Counted from the first letter of the stretch, positions 8,468-16,995 are shown. The stretch is 64,000 bases of DNA from CAVVDT01 sp963747005 (GCA_963747005.1 CAVVDT010000015.1:310001-374000); one strand, 5' to 3'. The notes: generated by a model not told the origin, from the letters alone. Numbers and translations are program-made.

Positions 8468-10198
8468 ATGCGTCGTGGCATGCAGGCAGGTTTGATGGCT
8501 TTGGCGGTTGCCATGGGCAGCGGGGGGGCGTGGGCGACCCAGTCGCTGGACCTCAAGGGGCTGGAATATTCCTCTCCTTCGGGAGCCTATCTGGCGGGGC
8601 GCTATGCCTCCAAGGTGCACGATGCGGAATATGCTGCGGAATTCTTCGCCCGTGCCCTCGACGAGGACCCCGGCAATCCGGTGCTCATCGAGCGCGCCTT
8701 CCTGCTTGATCTGTCGGCCGGCAATTTTACCCGCGCCGAGGAACTGGCCGCCGAGATCACCGCCTCGAACCCGCGCCATCGCGTCGCCCAGTTGCTGCTG
8801 GGGGTGAAGGCCGAGCGCGAGGGACGCTGGGCCGCGGCCCGCGACTTCCTCGCCAATACCGCCTATACGCCGGTCGGTGAGCTTTCGGCCTCTTTGCTGA
8901 CGGCCTGGAGCTATGCCGCCGAGGGCAAGTACGATGAGGCCGAAAAGGCCCTCAAGCTTCTCGACCAGAGTTCGTCGCTGACCAATTTCCGCCTGTTCCA
9001 CAAATCGCTCATCGCCGATCTGCTGGGCCGTACCGCCGATGCCGACAACTATTTCCGCCAGACCTACGACAAGGCCGGCACCTCGCTGCGCGTGGTCCAG
9101 GCCTATGGCAATTATCTCGAGCGCAACGGCCACGCCGACGAGGCCATCAAGATCTATACCCGGTTTCTGGAGACGACCCAGCGCAACCCGCTGATCGTCG
9201 CCGCGCTTGAAAGCGCCAGGAAGGGCATCAAGCCGGCGCCCTTCGTCCCCGATGCGACCGCCGGGGTCGGCGAGGTGCTGTTCGGCATCGCCAGCGCCTT
9301 GTCGGATGAACAGTCGATCGACATCTCGCAGATCTACGACCAGCTCGCCTTGTGGGTGAGGCCCGATTATCCCGTGGCGCAGATGCTCTTGGGCGAGATC
9401 TACGAGGACATGAAGCGCTTCGACAAGGCGGTCGAGGCCTTCCAGGCACTGCCGCAGGCCTCCCCGCTTACCCCGGCGGCCGAACTGCGCATCGCCAACG
9501 ATCTCGACGATCTGGGCCGCACCGATGAGGCGATCTCCGGTCTCGACAAGCTGATCGCCCGCGATCCCGGCAATTACGATGCCCTTTATACCCGTGGCAA
9601 CATCCTGCGCGGTCACGAGCGCTGGAAAGAGGCCGCCGACAGCTACACCAAGGCGCTTGAACGCCTCAAGACACCGAACAATCAGCAATGGACGGTGTAT
9701 TATTTCCGCGGCATCGCCTATGAGCGCGCCGGCGACTGGCCCAAGGCCGAAGCTGATTTCAAGACGGCGCTGAAGATGCAGCCCGACCAGCCGGCGGTGC
9801 TCAACTATCTCGGCTATTCATGGATCGAAAAGCGCCAGAACCTCGACGAAGCCCTCGCCATGGTCAAGAAAGCCGTCGATCTGCGGCCCAATGACGGCTA
9901 TATCGTCGACAGTCTCGGCTGGGCCTATTTCCACCTGGGCAATTTCGATCAGGCCACCAAATATCTCGAACGCGCCGTGCAGCTGCGCCCCGAGGACCCC
10001 ACCATCAACGATCATCTGGGTGATGCCTACTGGCGCGTCGGGCGCCAGCTTGAAGCGAAGTTCCAGTGGGCCCATGCCCGCAACTCAAAGCCCGACCCGG
10101 CCGACCTGAAGGTCATCCTCAAGAAGCTGAGCGACGGGCTGCCCCCGCTTGAGGAACTGAAGCCCGCCGACAATGGCAAGGAACCCAACCGCACGTGA
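8468..10198 (+). CDS. Tetratricopeptide repeat protein, exported
   Basis: A 576-aa protein. Residues 1-23 form a signal peptide (ALAVAMGSGGAWA). The rest is a nearly continuous array of TPR units; clear ones include YAAEFFARALDEDPGNP, AEADFKTALKMQPDQP, ALAMVKKAVDLRPNDG and ATKYLERAVQLRPEDP. Such proteins act as periplasmic or membrane-attached scaffolds; the partner cannot be read from sequence. The ATG at 8468 has GGAGG ten bases upstream (8453-8457), which rules against the longer open frame beginning at 8324. The stop overlaps the ispE GTG (GTGA), so ispE is probably translationally coupled to this gene. Confidence 0.9.
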   Translation: MRRGMQAGLMALAVAMGSGGAWATQSLDLKGLEYSSPSGAYLAGRYASKVHDAEYAAEFFARALDEDPGNPVLIERAFLLDLSAGNFTRAEELAAEITASNPRHRVAQLLLGVKAEREGRWAAARDFLANTAYTPVGELSASLLTAWSYAAEGKYDEAEKALKLLDQSSSLTNFRLFHKSLIADLLGRTADADNYFRQTYDKAGTSLRVVQAYGNYLERNGHADEAIKIYTRFLETTQRNPLIVAALESARKGIKPAPFVPDATAGVGEVLFGIASALSDEQSIDISQIYDQLALWVRPDYPVAQMLLGEIYEDMKRFDKAVEAFQALPQASPLTPAAELRIANDLDDLGRTDEAISGLDKLIARDPGNYDALYTRGNILRGHERWKEAADSYTKALERLKTPNNQQWTVYYFRGIAYERAGDWPKAEADFKTALKMQPDQPAVLNYLGYSWIEKRQNLDEALAMVKKAVDLRPNDGYIVDSLGWAYFHLGNFDQATKYLERAVQLRPEDPTINDHLGDAYWRVGRQLEAKFQWAHARNSKPDPADLKVILKKLSDGLPPLEELKPADNGKEPNRT

Positions 10199-11076
10199 TC
10201 CCGGTTGCGCCGGCGCTTGAAGAGGCCGCTCCCGCCAAGGTCAATCTCGCCCTGCATGTCGTCGGCAGGCGGGACGACGGTTATCATCTGCTCGACAGCC
10301 TGGTGGTGTTCACGCGGGTCGGCGATCGCCTGCGGGCGAGCCCCGGCGACGACATCACGCTCAGCCTCGCCGGACCCATGGCGATGGATCTTTCCGCCCA
10401 CGACAACCTTGTCGTGAAGGCCGCCGAAGCGCTGCGCCTTGCCGCCGGCAAGCCGCGGCTCGGCGCCCGTCTGGTGCTGGAAAAGCATCTCCCCGTTGCC
10501 TCCGGCATCGGCGGCGGCTCGGCCGACGCGGCTGCTACCGTGCGCTTGCTCACTCGCTTGTGGCGACTCGATACTGAGACCGTCGGGCTGGCCCGGCTGG
10601 CGACCGGGCTCGGCGCCGATGTGCCGGTTTGCATCGCCAGCCGCCCGGCCCGCATGGGCGGCATCGGCGAAATCCTCGAACCGTTCGAAGGCGTGCCGGA
10701 CCTGCCGATGGTGCTGGTCAATCCGCGCTGCGCGGTCTCCACGCCCGAGGTCTTCCGCCACCTCTTTCGCCGCGACAATGCCGGCCTGCCGGCCCTGCCG
10801 GCAGGGTTTTCAGGCCCTGAGGATGTGGCGGATTACCTCGCCCGCTGCCGCAACGACCTCGAACCGGCCGCCATGGCGCTCGAACCGCTCATCGCCGAGG
10901 TTGTCGCCGCCCTTGCCGCCACGCCCGGTTGCCTGATTGCCCGCATGTCGGGCTCCGGCGCCACCTGTTTCGGCATCTATCGCGACACCGCCGCCGCCGC
11001 CGCCGCCGCTGCGGCGCTGGCCGGCCGCCATCCCGGCTGGTGGTCGGTTTCAACCGTTTCCAGCGGTGCCGCTTGA
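10195..11076 (+). CDS. ispE: 4-diphosphocytidyl-2-C-methyl-D-erythritol kinase
   Basis: A 293-aa GHMP kinase of the MEP isoprenoid pathway; it phosphorylates CDP-ME at the 2-hydroxyl. Visible are the substrate-site lysine in PAKVNLAL (K15), the ATP-binding glycine-rich loop SGIGGGSAD (about 103-111) with the catalytic aspartate D111, and the late GHMP motif MSGSGATCFG. Start is a GTG overlapping the upstream TPR stop. It converges on a polyprenyl diphosphate synthase gene that uses products of the same pathway. The last 50 residues are very Ala-rich. Confidence 0.95.
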   Translation: MIPVAPALEEAAPAKVNLALHVVGRRDDGYHLLDSLVVFTRVGDRLRASPGDDITLSLAGPMAMDLSAHDNLVVKAAEALRLAAGKPRLGARLVLEKHLPVASGIGGGSADAAATVRLLTRLWRLDTETVGLARLATGLGADVPVCIASRPARMGGIGEILEPFEGVPDLPMVLVNPRCAVSTPEVFRHLFRRDNAGLPALPAGFSGPEDVADYLARCRNDLEPAAMALEPLIAEVVAALAATPGCLIARMSGSGATCFGIYRDTAAAAAAAAALAGRHPGWWSVSTVSSGAA

Positions 11077-11086
11077 TTCTCTATAG

Positions 11087-12103
11087 CTAGCTGGTGCGCG
11101 ACACGCAGAACTCGATGGCTTCCTCCAGCGCCGCGCGATGAGCGCTGTGGGGGAAGATTTCCAGGGTATCGCGGGCAATGGTGCCGTAGTGGCGGGCCCG
11201 CTCGATGGTTGCTTCCAGCGCCGCGTGTTTCTGCATCAGCGAAACCGCCTGCGCCAGGTCCTCGCCCACCTGGTCGCAGTCCTCGATGGTGCGCTTCCAG
11301 AAGCGCCGCTCCTCGGCGTCGCCACGGCGATAGGCGAGCACCACCGGCAGGGTGATCTTGCCTTCCCGGAAATCGTCCCCGACGCTCTTTCCCAACAGGG
11401 CCTGGCGGCCGGTATAATCGAGCGCATCGTCGACAAGCTGGAAGGCGATGCCGAGGTTGCGGCCGTAGGATTCAAGCGCCGAAACCTCATCGCGGGGCCT
11501 TCCCGCCACCACCGCGCCCACTTCGGCGGCGGCCGCGAACAGCACCGCCGTCTTGGCGCCGATCACCTGCATGTAGTGATCCTCGCTGGTGGAGATATCG
11601 TGCTGCGCGGCCAGTTGCATCACCTCGCCCTCGGCGATGATGGAGGCGGCGTTGGAGAGAATGCGCAAGGATTCCAGCGACCTGGTTTCAACCATCATCT
11701 TGAACGCCTGGCCCAGAAGATAATCGCCCACCAGCACGCTCGCCTGGTTGCCCCAGATGAGGCGGGCGGCCTGCTTGCCGCGCCTGAGATCGCTTTCATC
11801 GACGACATCGTCGTGCAGCAGGGTGGCCGTGTGCATGAATTCCACCGCCGTCGCCAGCTTCACATGGGCGTCGCCGGCATAGCCGCACATCTGTGCAGCG
11901 GCGATGGTCAGCATCGGCCTGAGCCGCTTGCCGCCGGAGCTGATCAGGTGGCCGGCCAGTTCGGGGATCAGGTCGATGTGGCTGTGGGCCTTGACCAGGA
12001 TGGCGTCGTTGACCCGCTCCATGTCATGCTCGACCAGCCCCACCAGCCGCTCGATGCTGGCGTGCTGCTTGTCCTTGCCTTCAAACGCGACGACGATACC
12101 CAA
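11087..12103 (-). CDS. Polyprenyl (octa/deca-prenyl) diphosphate synthase
   Basis: A 338-aa trans-prenyltransferase that extends farnesyl diphosphate with IPP to make the quinone side chain. First aspartate-rich motif LLHDDVVDES (DDxxD at 98-102), second LVDDALDYTG (225-229), and the GGKRLRP substrate-binding loop (58-64) are all intact. Sequence around AARLIWGNQASVLVGDYL is typical of IspB/octaprenyl- or decaprenyl-diphosphate synthases of alphaproteobacteria. Chain length cannot be fixed by reading alone. It is divergent from the small DUF2007 gene. Confidence 0.93.
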   Translation of the reverse strand: MGIVVAFEGKDKQHASIERLVGLVEHDMERVNDAILVKAHSHIDLIPELAGHLISSGGKRLRPMLTIAAAQMCGYAGDAHVKLATAVEFMHTATLLHDDVVDESDLRRGKQAARLIWGNQASVLVGDYLLGQAFKMMVETRSLESLRILSNAASIIAEGEVMQLAAQHDISTSEDHYMQVIGAKTAVLFAAAAEVGAVVAGRPRDEVSALESYGRNLGIAFQLVDDALDYTGRQALLGKSVGDDFREGKITLPVVLAYRRGDAEERRFWKRTIEDCDQVGEDLAQAVSLMQKHAALEATIERARHYGTIARDTLEIFPHSAHRAALEEAIEFCVSRTS

Positions 12104-12255
12104 GGATCAGTCCTTCCCTCGTCTTGGAACTGTTGCCGGGCCGGGAGGATAGGGGCAGCGCGCGCTGTGGGCAAGAGCGGGCAGAAGGTGTTCGCTTTGC
12201 GTATCGCCGGCGCCACAACCGTGATACTCAACTCACCCCAGGACAGGGAGCCCCA

Positions 12256-12474
12256 ATGCGCGAAGTTTTCCGCACCAACAACCTGGTGGATCTGAGCTTT
12301 GCGCTGCACGTGCTGCGCGAGGCGGGCATCGAGCCACTGGTGCTTGATGAACACATGGCGGCGGTGGAAGGTTCCATCGGCGCCTTGCCGCGCCGGGTGA
12401 TGGTGGAAAATGGTTTCTATGACAAGGCAATGCGCGAACTTGGTAACGTCTCGCTAACCAACCGTGAACAATAA
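12256..12474 (+). CDS. DUF2007 domain protein
   Basis: A 72-aa protein (MREVFRTNNLVDLSF...). The pattern, with a hydrophobic strand, helix LHVLREAGIEP, then LVLDEHMA and a final RVMV strand, matches the DUF2007 'putative signal transducing protein' family. Members are small ferredoxin-fold proteins of unknown function. A GGGAG box lies about seven bases before the ATG. It overlaps or nearly abuts the downstream methyltransferase gene, which fits the frequent DUF2007-methyltransferase neighbourhood in alphaproteobacteria and suggests co-translation. Confidence 0.85.
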   Translation: MREVFRTNNLVDLSFALHVLREAGIEPLVLDEHMAAVEGSIGALPRRVMVENGFYDKAMRELGNVSLTNREQ

Positions 12475-13303
12475 TGCCCGTAATATGCAGATGAGTGCGC
12501 TTTCATCCACGACACCGCCGCCCCCGCCGCTGCCGCCGTCGGGGGCTCCTGCGTCATTGACGGAGGACGCCTTTCTTGGCGGCCGGGTCGTCGCGCTGCA
12601 ACCGGAAAAGGGCTTTCGCGCCGGCATCGACTCGGTGTTTCTCGCCGCCACCATTTCGGCCCAGGAAGGCGAGACGCTGTTCGAGGCCGGCATCGGCACC
12701 GGGGTCGCCGCGTTGTGTGTCGCCGCACGGGTGCCGGGCATCCACATCACCGGTGTCGAGGTGACGGCGCGTTATGCCATGATGGCCGAGCAGAACGCCA
12801 AGCGGAACGGCTTCGAGGCAGCCATCCGGGTCATCAAGGGTGACGTCAAGGATGCCCTGAGGCGCGATCTCGCCCAGTTCCCGACCCACGGCTCGTTCAA
12901 CCACGCCTTCGCCAACCCGCCGTTCTTCGACAACGACAAGGTGACACAGCCCTCGACGTCCCTGCGCGCCGTCGCCAATGCCTTCGGGCCGGAGGACCTG
13001 GAAGTCTGGGTCAAGGTTCTGGCCACCATGGTGACCCTGCGCGGCACCGCCACTGTCGTGCACCGGGCCGACAGCCTCGGGCGCCTTCTCACTGCCATGG
13101 GCGAGCGCTTCGGCGACATCCGCGTGGCGCCGCTGTTCGCCCGCCAGGGCATGGCCGCCTCGCGCGTCATCGTGCAAGGGGTAAAGGGTTCGCGCGCGCC
13201 CATGCAGCTTCTGCCCGGCCTGGTGCTGCACGACGACGGCTCCGCCTTCACCGCCGAGGCCGATGCCATTTTGCGCGACGGCATGGCCTGGCGCCTGCGC
13301 TGA
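12464..13303 (+). CDS. tRNA1(Val)(adenine(37)-N6)-methyltransferase-like protein
   Basis: An SAM-dependent methyltransferase of 272-279 aa. The SAM-binding glycine loop is FEAGIGTGVAALC and the N6-adenine/glutamine-type catalytic motif is ANPPFF; TEDAFLGGRVVALQPEKGFRAGID is the TrmN6/YfiC-like N-terminal signature. Target by homology is a tRNA adenine, but this is a family inference. Start is ambiguous: GTG 12464 (overlapping DUF2007 by 11 nt), ATG 12485 and ATG 12491 are all in frame. The Pro-rich stretch before TEDAF is unconserved, so a later start costs nothing. Confidence 0.88.
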   Translation: MNNNARNMQMSALSSTTPPPPPLPPSGAPASLTEDAFLGGRVVALQPEKGFRAGIDSVFLAATISAQEGETLFEAGIGTGVAALCVAARVPGIHITGVEVTARYAMMAEQNAKRNGFEAAIRVIKGDVKDALRRDLAQFPTHGSFNHAFANPPFFDNDKVTQPSTSLRAVANAFGPEDLEVWVKVLATMVTLRGTATVVHRADSLGRLLTAMGERFGDIRVAPLFARQGMAASRVIVQGVKGSRAPMQLLPGLVLHDDGSAFTAEADAILRDGMAWRLR

Positions 13304-13347
13304 CACGGGCTTGCGGCGGACCGCAAAGCACCCTATCTGACGCCCTC

Positions 13348-14226
13348 ATGGCGTCAACCTCGAAGACTTCGCGTTTCCCCTGGTCGTGGCTCAGGCGTTT
13401 TCGACGCAACCGCGCCGTGGTTCAGGTGGTGCGCCTGTCGGGCATCATCTCGGTGGGCTCGACATTGCGGCCCGGCCTGTCGCTGGCCGGCGTCAACGAT
13501 GTCCTCGAACGCGCCTTCAAGCCGCGCTCCAAGGCCGTGGCCGTGGTGATCAACTCGCCCGGCGGCTCGCCTGTCCAGTCGGCCCTTATCCACGACCGCA
13601 TTCGCCAACTTGCCAGGAAGCACGAAAGACGGGTGATTGTCTTCTGCGAGGACGTGGCAGCCTCGGGTGGCTATTGGCTGGCGCTCGCGGGCGACGAAAT
13701 CTATGCCGATCAAAGCTCCATCATCGGCTCGATCGGCGTGGTGGCCGCCGGCTTCGGCTTCGTTGAAGCCCTGGGCAAGCTCGGCGTCGAGCGCCGCGTC
13801 CACACCGCCGGCCAATCGAAGGTCATTCTCGATCCCTTCCAACCGGAAAAGAAGGCCGACGTCGCCCGCCTGAAAGAATTGCAGGCCACGATCCACGAAA
13901 GTTTCAAGCGCCATGTGCGCGACCGTCGCGGCGACCGGCTGAAGGGCGATGACAAGGAGTTGTTCTCCGGCGCCTTCTGGACCGCCGACGCGGCGTGCGA
14001 ACTGGGTCTCATCGATGGCCTGGGCCACCTGCACCAGGTGCTGGAGGACAAATTTGGCAAGAAGGTGGAACTTCGCCCGGTGCGCGCTTCCAGCGGCTGG
14101 GGCCTGAGGCGGCTGCTTGCCCCGCGCGGTGAGGTGGCCGGCATCGGCCTCGATGCCGCCGGCCTTGCCGAGGGGCTGATTGCCGCGGCCGAAACCCGTG
14201 CATTATGGCAGCGTTTCGGGTTATGA
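13348..14226 (+). CDS. S49 family serine peptidase (SohB/SppA type)
   Basis: A 292-aa single-domain S49 peptidase. It uses a Ser-Lys dyad: the serine is in EDVAASGGYW (S106) and the lysine in AGQSKVILD (K158). The 52-residue separation is the same as in E. coli SohB (S178/K230). NSPGGSPVQS and SSIIGSIGVV are the oxyanion and substrate-strand motifs. The N-terminus is basic and only mildly hydrophobic, so membrane anchoring is doubtful. The 58-aa membrane peptide gene begins 22 bases downstream and is likely in the same transcript. Confidence 0.93.
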   Translation: MASTSKTSRFPWSWLRRFRRNRAVVQVVRLSGIISVGSTLRPGLSLAGVNDVLERAFKPRSKAVAVVINSPGGSPVQSALIHDRIRQLARKHERRVIVFCEDVAASGGYWLALAGDEIYADQSSIIGSIGVVAAGFGFVEALGKLGVERRVHTAGQSKVILDPFQPEKKADVARLKELQATIHESFKRHVRDRRGDRLKGDDKELFSGAFWTADAACELGLIDGLGHLHQVLEDKFGKKVELRPVRASSGWGLRRLLAPRGEVAGIGLDAAGLAEGLIAAAETRALWQRFGL

Positions 14227-14248
14227 TGGCCATCAGAGGTATGAGACC

Positions 14249-14425
14249 ATGCTGACCAAGTTTCTCGTTGCGGTGATCGTCATGCTGGTGGGCTGGATGC
14301 TGGTGCGCCATCTGGGCGAGCCGCGCCGTGACGCGCCCGCCAAGGCCAAGACCCCCAAGGCGAGCCCGCCGGCCGAAAAGATCACCACCCTGGAGCGCGA
14401 TCCCAAGACCGGCATTTACCGCTGA
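14249..14425 (+). CDS. Small single-pass membrane protein, unknown function
   Basis: A 58-aa protein. Residues 2-20 form one transmembrane segment (MLTKFLVAVIVMLVGWMLV), followed by a basic Ala/Pro/Lys cytoplasmic-type tail ending TLERDPKTGIYR. That C-terminal pattern recurs in small alphaproteobacterial proteins, but I cannot name a family. AGAGG at 14235-14239 gives a good ribosome binding site for the ATG at 14249. It follows the S49 peptidase closely and is followed by the glyQ promoter. Confidence 0.7.
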   Translation: MLTKFLVAVIVMLVGWMLVRHLGEPRRDAPAKAKTPKASPPAEKITTLERDPKTGIYR

Positions 14426-14444
14426 GGGACAGCGCCCTTCCCGC

Positions 14445-14472
14445 TTGACCCCATCGGGCATCGCTCATAGTT
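14445..14472 (+). promoter_or_regulatory. Possible glyQ promoter
   Basis: TTGACC, then 16 bases, then ATAGTT, ending 40 bases upstream of the glyQ ATG. The -35 hexamer is good; the -10 is a weaker match. Confidence 0.35.
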
Positions 14473-14512
14473 TGCGCCCGGTCCCGGCGCCGGGACTTGA
14501 ACGGATGCCGCC

Positions 14513-15431
14513 ATGACCGCCACCGGGCTCCAGCCCAGAAAATCCTTTCAGGACCTCATCCTCACCCTGCACCGGTACTGGGCGGGCAAGGGATGCGTCA
14601 TCCTCCAGCCCTACGACATGGAAGTGGGCGCCGGCACCTTCCATGCCGCCACCGCCCTGCGTTCGGTCGGCCCGAAGCCGTGGCGCGCGGCCTATGTGCA
14701 GCCTTCGAGGCGCCCCAAGGACGGCCGCTACGGCGAGAACCCCAACCGGCTGCAGCACTATTACCAGTACCAGGTGATCATCAAACCCTCGCCGCCCGAC
14801 CTGCAGGACCTCTATCTCGGATCGCTCGATGCCATCGGCATCGATGCCTCGAACCACGACATCCGCTTCGTCGAGGACGACTGGGAGAGCCCGACGCTGG
14901 GCGCCTGGGGCCTTGGATGGGAGGTGTGGTGCGACGGCATGGAGGTCTCCCAGTTCACCTACTTCCAGCAGGTGGGCGGTTTCGACTGCCACCCCGTGTC
15001 GGGCGAACTGACCTACGGGCTTGAGCGCCTCGCCATGTATGTGCAGGGCGTCGACAACATGTTCGACCTCAATTTCAACGGTCGCGACGGCGCCGAACGC
15101 GTCACCTATGGCGATGTCTTCCTGCAGGCCGAGCAGGAATATTCGCGCTACAATTTCGAATATGCCGACACCGAGGCATTGTTCGCCCAGTTCGCGGCCG
15201 CCGAAGCCGAATGCCATGCGCTCTTGATCAAGGGCGAAGCCGGCGAGCATCACCTGATGGCGCTGCCGGCCTACGACCAGTGCATCAAGGCGAGCCATGC
15301 CTTCAACCTGCTCGATGCGCGCGGAGTGATTTCCGTCACCGAGCGCCAGGCCTATATCCTGAGAAGTCCGCGACCTCGCCAGGGGCTGTTGCGAGGCCTG
15401 GCTGAAGACCGCCGGCGGCGGCGGCGCCTGA
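14513..15431 (+). CDS. glyQ: Glycyl-tRNA synthetase alpha subunit, frame broken near 3' end
   Basis: The alpha subunit of the tetrameric (alpha-beta)2 glycyl-tRNA synthetase; it carries the class II active site that activates glycine. FQDLILTLHRYW, GCVILQPYDMEVGAGTFH and the motif-2 region RRPKDGRYGENPNRLQ are all standard. The frame is normal through TERQAYILR (base 15364). One extra A there (15362-15366) then pushes the reading frame off. Dropping one base restores VRDLARGCCEAWLKT and a TGA at 15429-15431, giving about 305 aa, the normal family length. Read literally, the protein would run to 15745 with an unrelated Arg-rich tail across the CDGSH gene. Sequencing error or a real mutation are both possible. 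Confidence 0.88.
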
Positions 15432-15455
15432 TCCCCTATCCTGAGGAGCAAGAAG

Positions 15456-15695
15456 ATGCCTACCCCCGAAATCGCCCAGAAAGCCCCCTTTGCCGTCGAC
15501 GTCGAGGAGGGCAAGAGCTATTTCTGGTGTGCCTGCGGCAAGTCGAAGAACCAGCCCTTTTGCGATTCCAGCCACAAGGGCTCCGAGTTCCGCCCGGTGA
15601 AGTGGACGGCCGATGCCTCCGGCAAGCAGTGGTTCTGCGGCTGCAAGCACACCGGCGGCCAGCCCTTCTGCGACGGCACCCACAAGACCCTGTGA
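15456..15695 (+). CDS. CDGSH iron-sulfur domain protein (tandem)
   Basis: A 79-aa protein with two CDGSH-type 2Fe-2S binding motifs, each three cysteines plus a histidine: C25-x-C27...C36-x3-H40 (CACGKSKNQPFCDSSH) and C61-x-C63...C72-x3-H76 (CGCKHTGGQPFCDGTH). The two-motif small form is common in bacteria and is thought to have redox or Fe-S handling roles; the partner is unknown. A GAGGAGCAAG ribosome binding site sits just before the ATG, which supports a stop for glyQ at 15431 rather than read-through. Confidence 0.92.
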   Translation: MPTPEIAQKAPFAVDVEEGKSYFWCACGKSKNQPFCDSSHKGSEFRPVKWTADASGKQWFCGCKHTGGQPFCDGTHKTL

Positions 15696-15737
15696 CCGGC
15701 GATCGACTGGTCTGGCCACGTTTGGCGAACTCTACTG

Positions 15738-15767
15738 TTGTATAATTCTGAGTGATTGGATTATAAT
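15738..15767 (+). promoter_or_regulatory. Putative promoter of the Fic gene
   Basis: In an unusually AT-rich gap, TTGTAT and a perfect TATAAT are separated by 18 bases, ending 43 bases before the Fic ATG. The -10 overlaps the left arm of an inverted repeat (separate entry), suggesting a repressible promoter. Confidence 0.45.
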
Positions 15768-15788
15768 AAATGAGAGTTTTTTATAATC
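15759..15788. promoter_or_regulatory. Inverted repeat GATTATAA-N14-TTATAATC upstream of fic
   Basis: Perfect 8-bp arms at 15759-15766 and 15781-15788, centred between the TATAAT and the Fic start. Placement over the -10 box is what an operator would look like. The Fic protein itself has a C-terminal winged-helix-like segment that could be the binder; that is inference. Confidence 0.45.
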
Positions 15789-15810
15789 TGAAGGCGAAGC
15801 TTGATACCAA

Positions 15811-16995
15811 ATGAAAGTGCATGATTTTAGAAACTCGCCTAGTGGCCACTTGGTGTCGACGGAAAAGGAACAATGGGCTTTTGTTCCAAATCCGCTGCCA
15901 CCGGCGGACCTCGATATCGTTCGTCTGGCACCGCACCTTGAAAGGACGTCTATCAAATTGGGCGAACTCAATGGCATTTGCCGCACCATTCCTGATCCGA
16001 TGCTCCTAATTCGTCCATTGCAGGCAAAGGAGGCACTGAGTTCCTCGAGTATGGAAGGCACGTTTTCCACAGTTGACGACCTGATGCTGGTTGAGGCCGG
16101 TGGCCATGTTCGCGACGGTGCGCAGGAAGCTCGCGAAGTCGCAAATTATCGCAAGGCCCTGGCTGCTGCGGTCGACAGTTTTGATCGGATGCCGTTGTGC
16201 CTGCGGACGTTGCGTGATGCGCACCGCACCCTGTTGCAGGGCGTCGCGCGCCACCGAGGCGCACAGGCCGTCGCCGGCGAATTCAAGACCAGCCAGAATT
16301 TCATCGGTGCGTTGGAGATCGAGAGGGCTCGTTTCGTGCCGCCACCGCCACGCGAGACACTTGCCGCGCTGGACGATCTGGAGAAATACCTACACGATCA
16401 GAACCGGCCGAGATTGCCTGATCTCGTCGAGTCGGCACTCATTCATTATCAATTCGAGACGATACATCCCTTCGGTGATGGCAACGGTCGTGTAGGGCGT
16501 ATGCTCATAACCCTCCACCTCCTGATGCAGGGCGTCGTTAAGTCACCCGTTCTTTATCTCAGCCCGACGCTGGAAGCGCACAAAGACGACTATATCGACA
16601 GAATGTTTGAGGTTTCGAAATCGGGAACGTGGGCCGCTTGGGTAGCCTTTTTCCTCGACATGGTGGAGCAGGCGACCGAGTCTACCATTGCCGTTGCTGA
16701 TCGATTGCTTGCCTTGCAGCAGGAGTACCGGCGGCTGTTACAGCAGGCAGGCCGTTCGGCGAATCTCCTGAAGATCGTGGACATGTTGTTTACGACACCG
16801 GTGGTCAACATCCCTCAGGTGAGGGATCATCTCGGCGTGACTTATCGGGCAGCTCAACTCAACATGCAGGCTTTGCAAGAGGTCGGGATTTTGTGGGAGG
16901 TGCCGCATCTGGCGAATCCGAAATACTTTGCCGCCGTCGCCATTCTCGACACAATTGCCGGAAGACAGCCCGCACATGTCCGAACTCCTCATTGA
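15811..16995 (+). CDS. Fic family protein (AMP-transferase fold) with C-terminal winged helix
   Basis: A 394-aa Fic protein; the family transfers AMP or related groups to target hydroxyls. The catalytic motif HPFGDGNGRVGR (219-230) is intact. Upstream lies an N-terminal inhibitory motif, S-x3-E-G (SSMEG, S78 to G83), which marks the class II autoinhibited type. The N-terminus (NSPSGHLV...WAFVPNPLPP) is the Fic N-terminal domain, and residues about 325-375 look like a winged helix (IPQVRDHLGVTYRAAQLNMQAL). Codon use and upstream DNA are much more AT-rich than the neighbours, and it splits glyQ from glyS, so recent acquisition is likely. Its 3' end overlaps the glyS start by 20 nt. The target is unknown. 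Confidence 0.92.
   Translation: MKVHDFRNSPSGHLVSTEKEQWAFVPNPLPPADLDIVRLAPHLERTSIKLGELNGICRTIPDPMLLIRPLQAKEALSSSSMEGTFSTVDDLMLVEAGGHVRDGAQEAREVANYRKALAAAVDSFDRMPLCLRTLRDAHRTLLQGVARHRGAQAVAGEFKTSQNFIGALEIERARFVPPPPRETLAALDDLEKYLHDQNRPRLPDLVESALIHYQFETIHPFGDGNGRVGRMLITLHLLMQGVVKSPVLYLSPTLEAHKDDYIDRMFEVSKSGTWAAWVAFFLDMVEQATESTIAVADRLLALQQEYRRLLQQAGRSANLLKIVDMLFTTPVVNIPQVRDHLGVTYRAAQLNMQALQEVGILWEVPHLANPKYFAAVAILDTIAGRQPAHVRTPH

Noticed and set aside
13309..13330. Short hairpin TTGCGG-CGGA-CCGCAA after the tRNA methyltransferase-like gene
   Set aside because: Only a 6-bp stem and no U-run follows; too weak to call a terminator.
15432..15745. C-terminal extension of glyQ as literally read
   Set aside because: It overlaps the CDGSH gene in another frame, is Arg-rich and low-complexity, and family-typical residues resume if one base is removed at 15362-15366.
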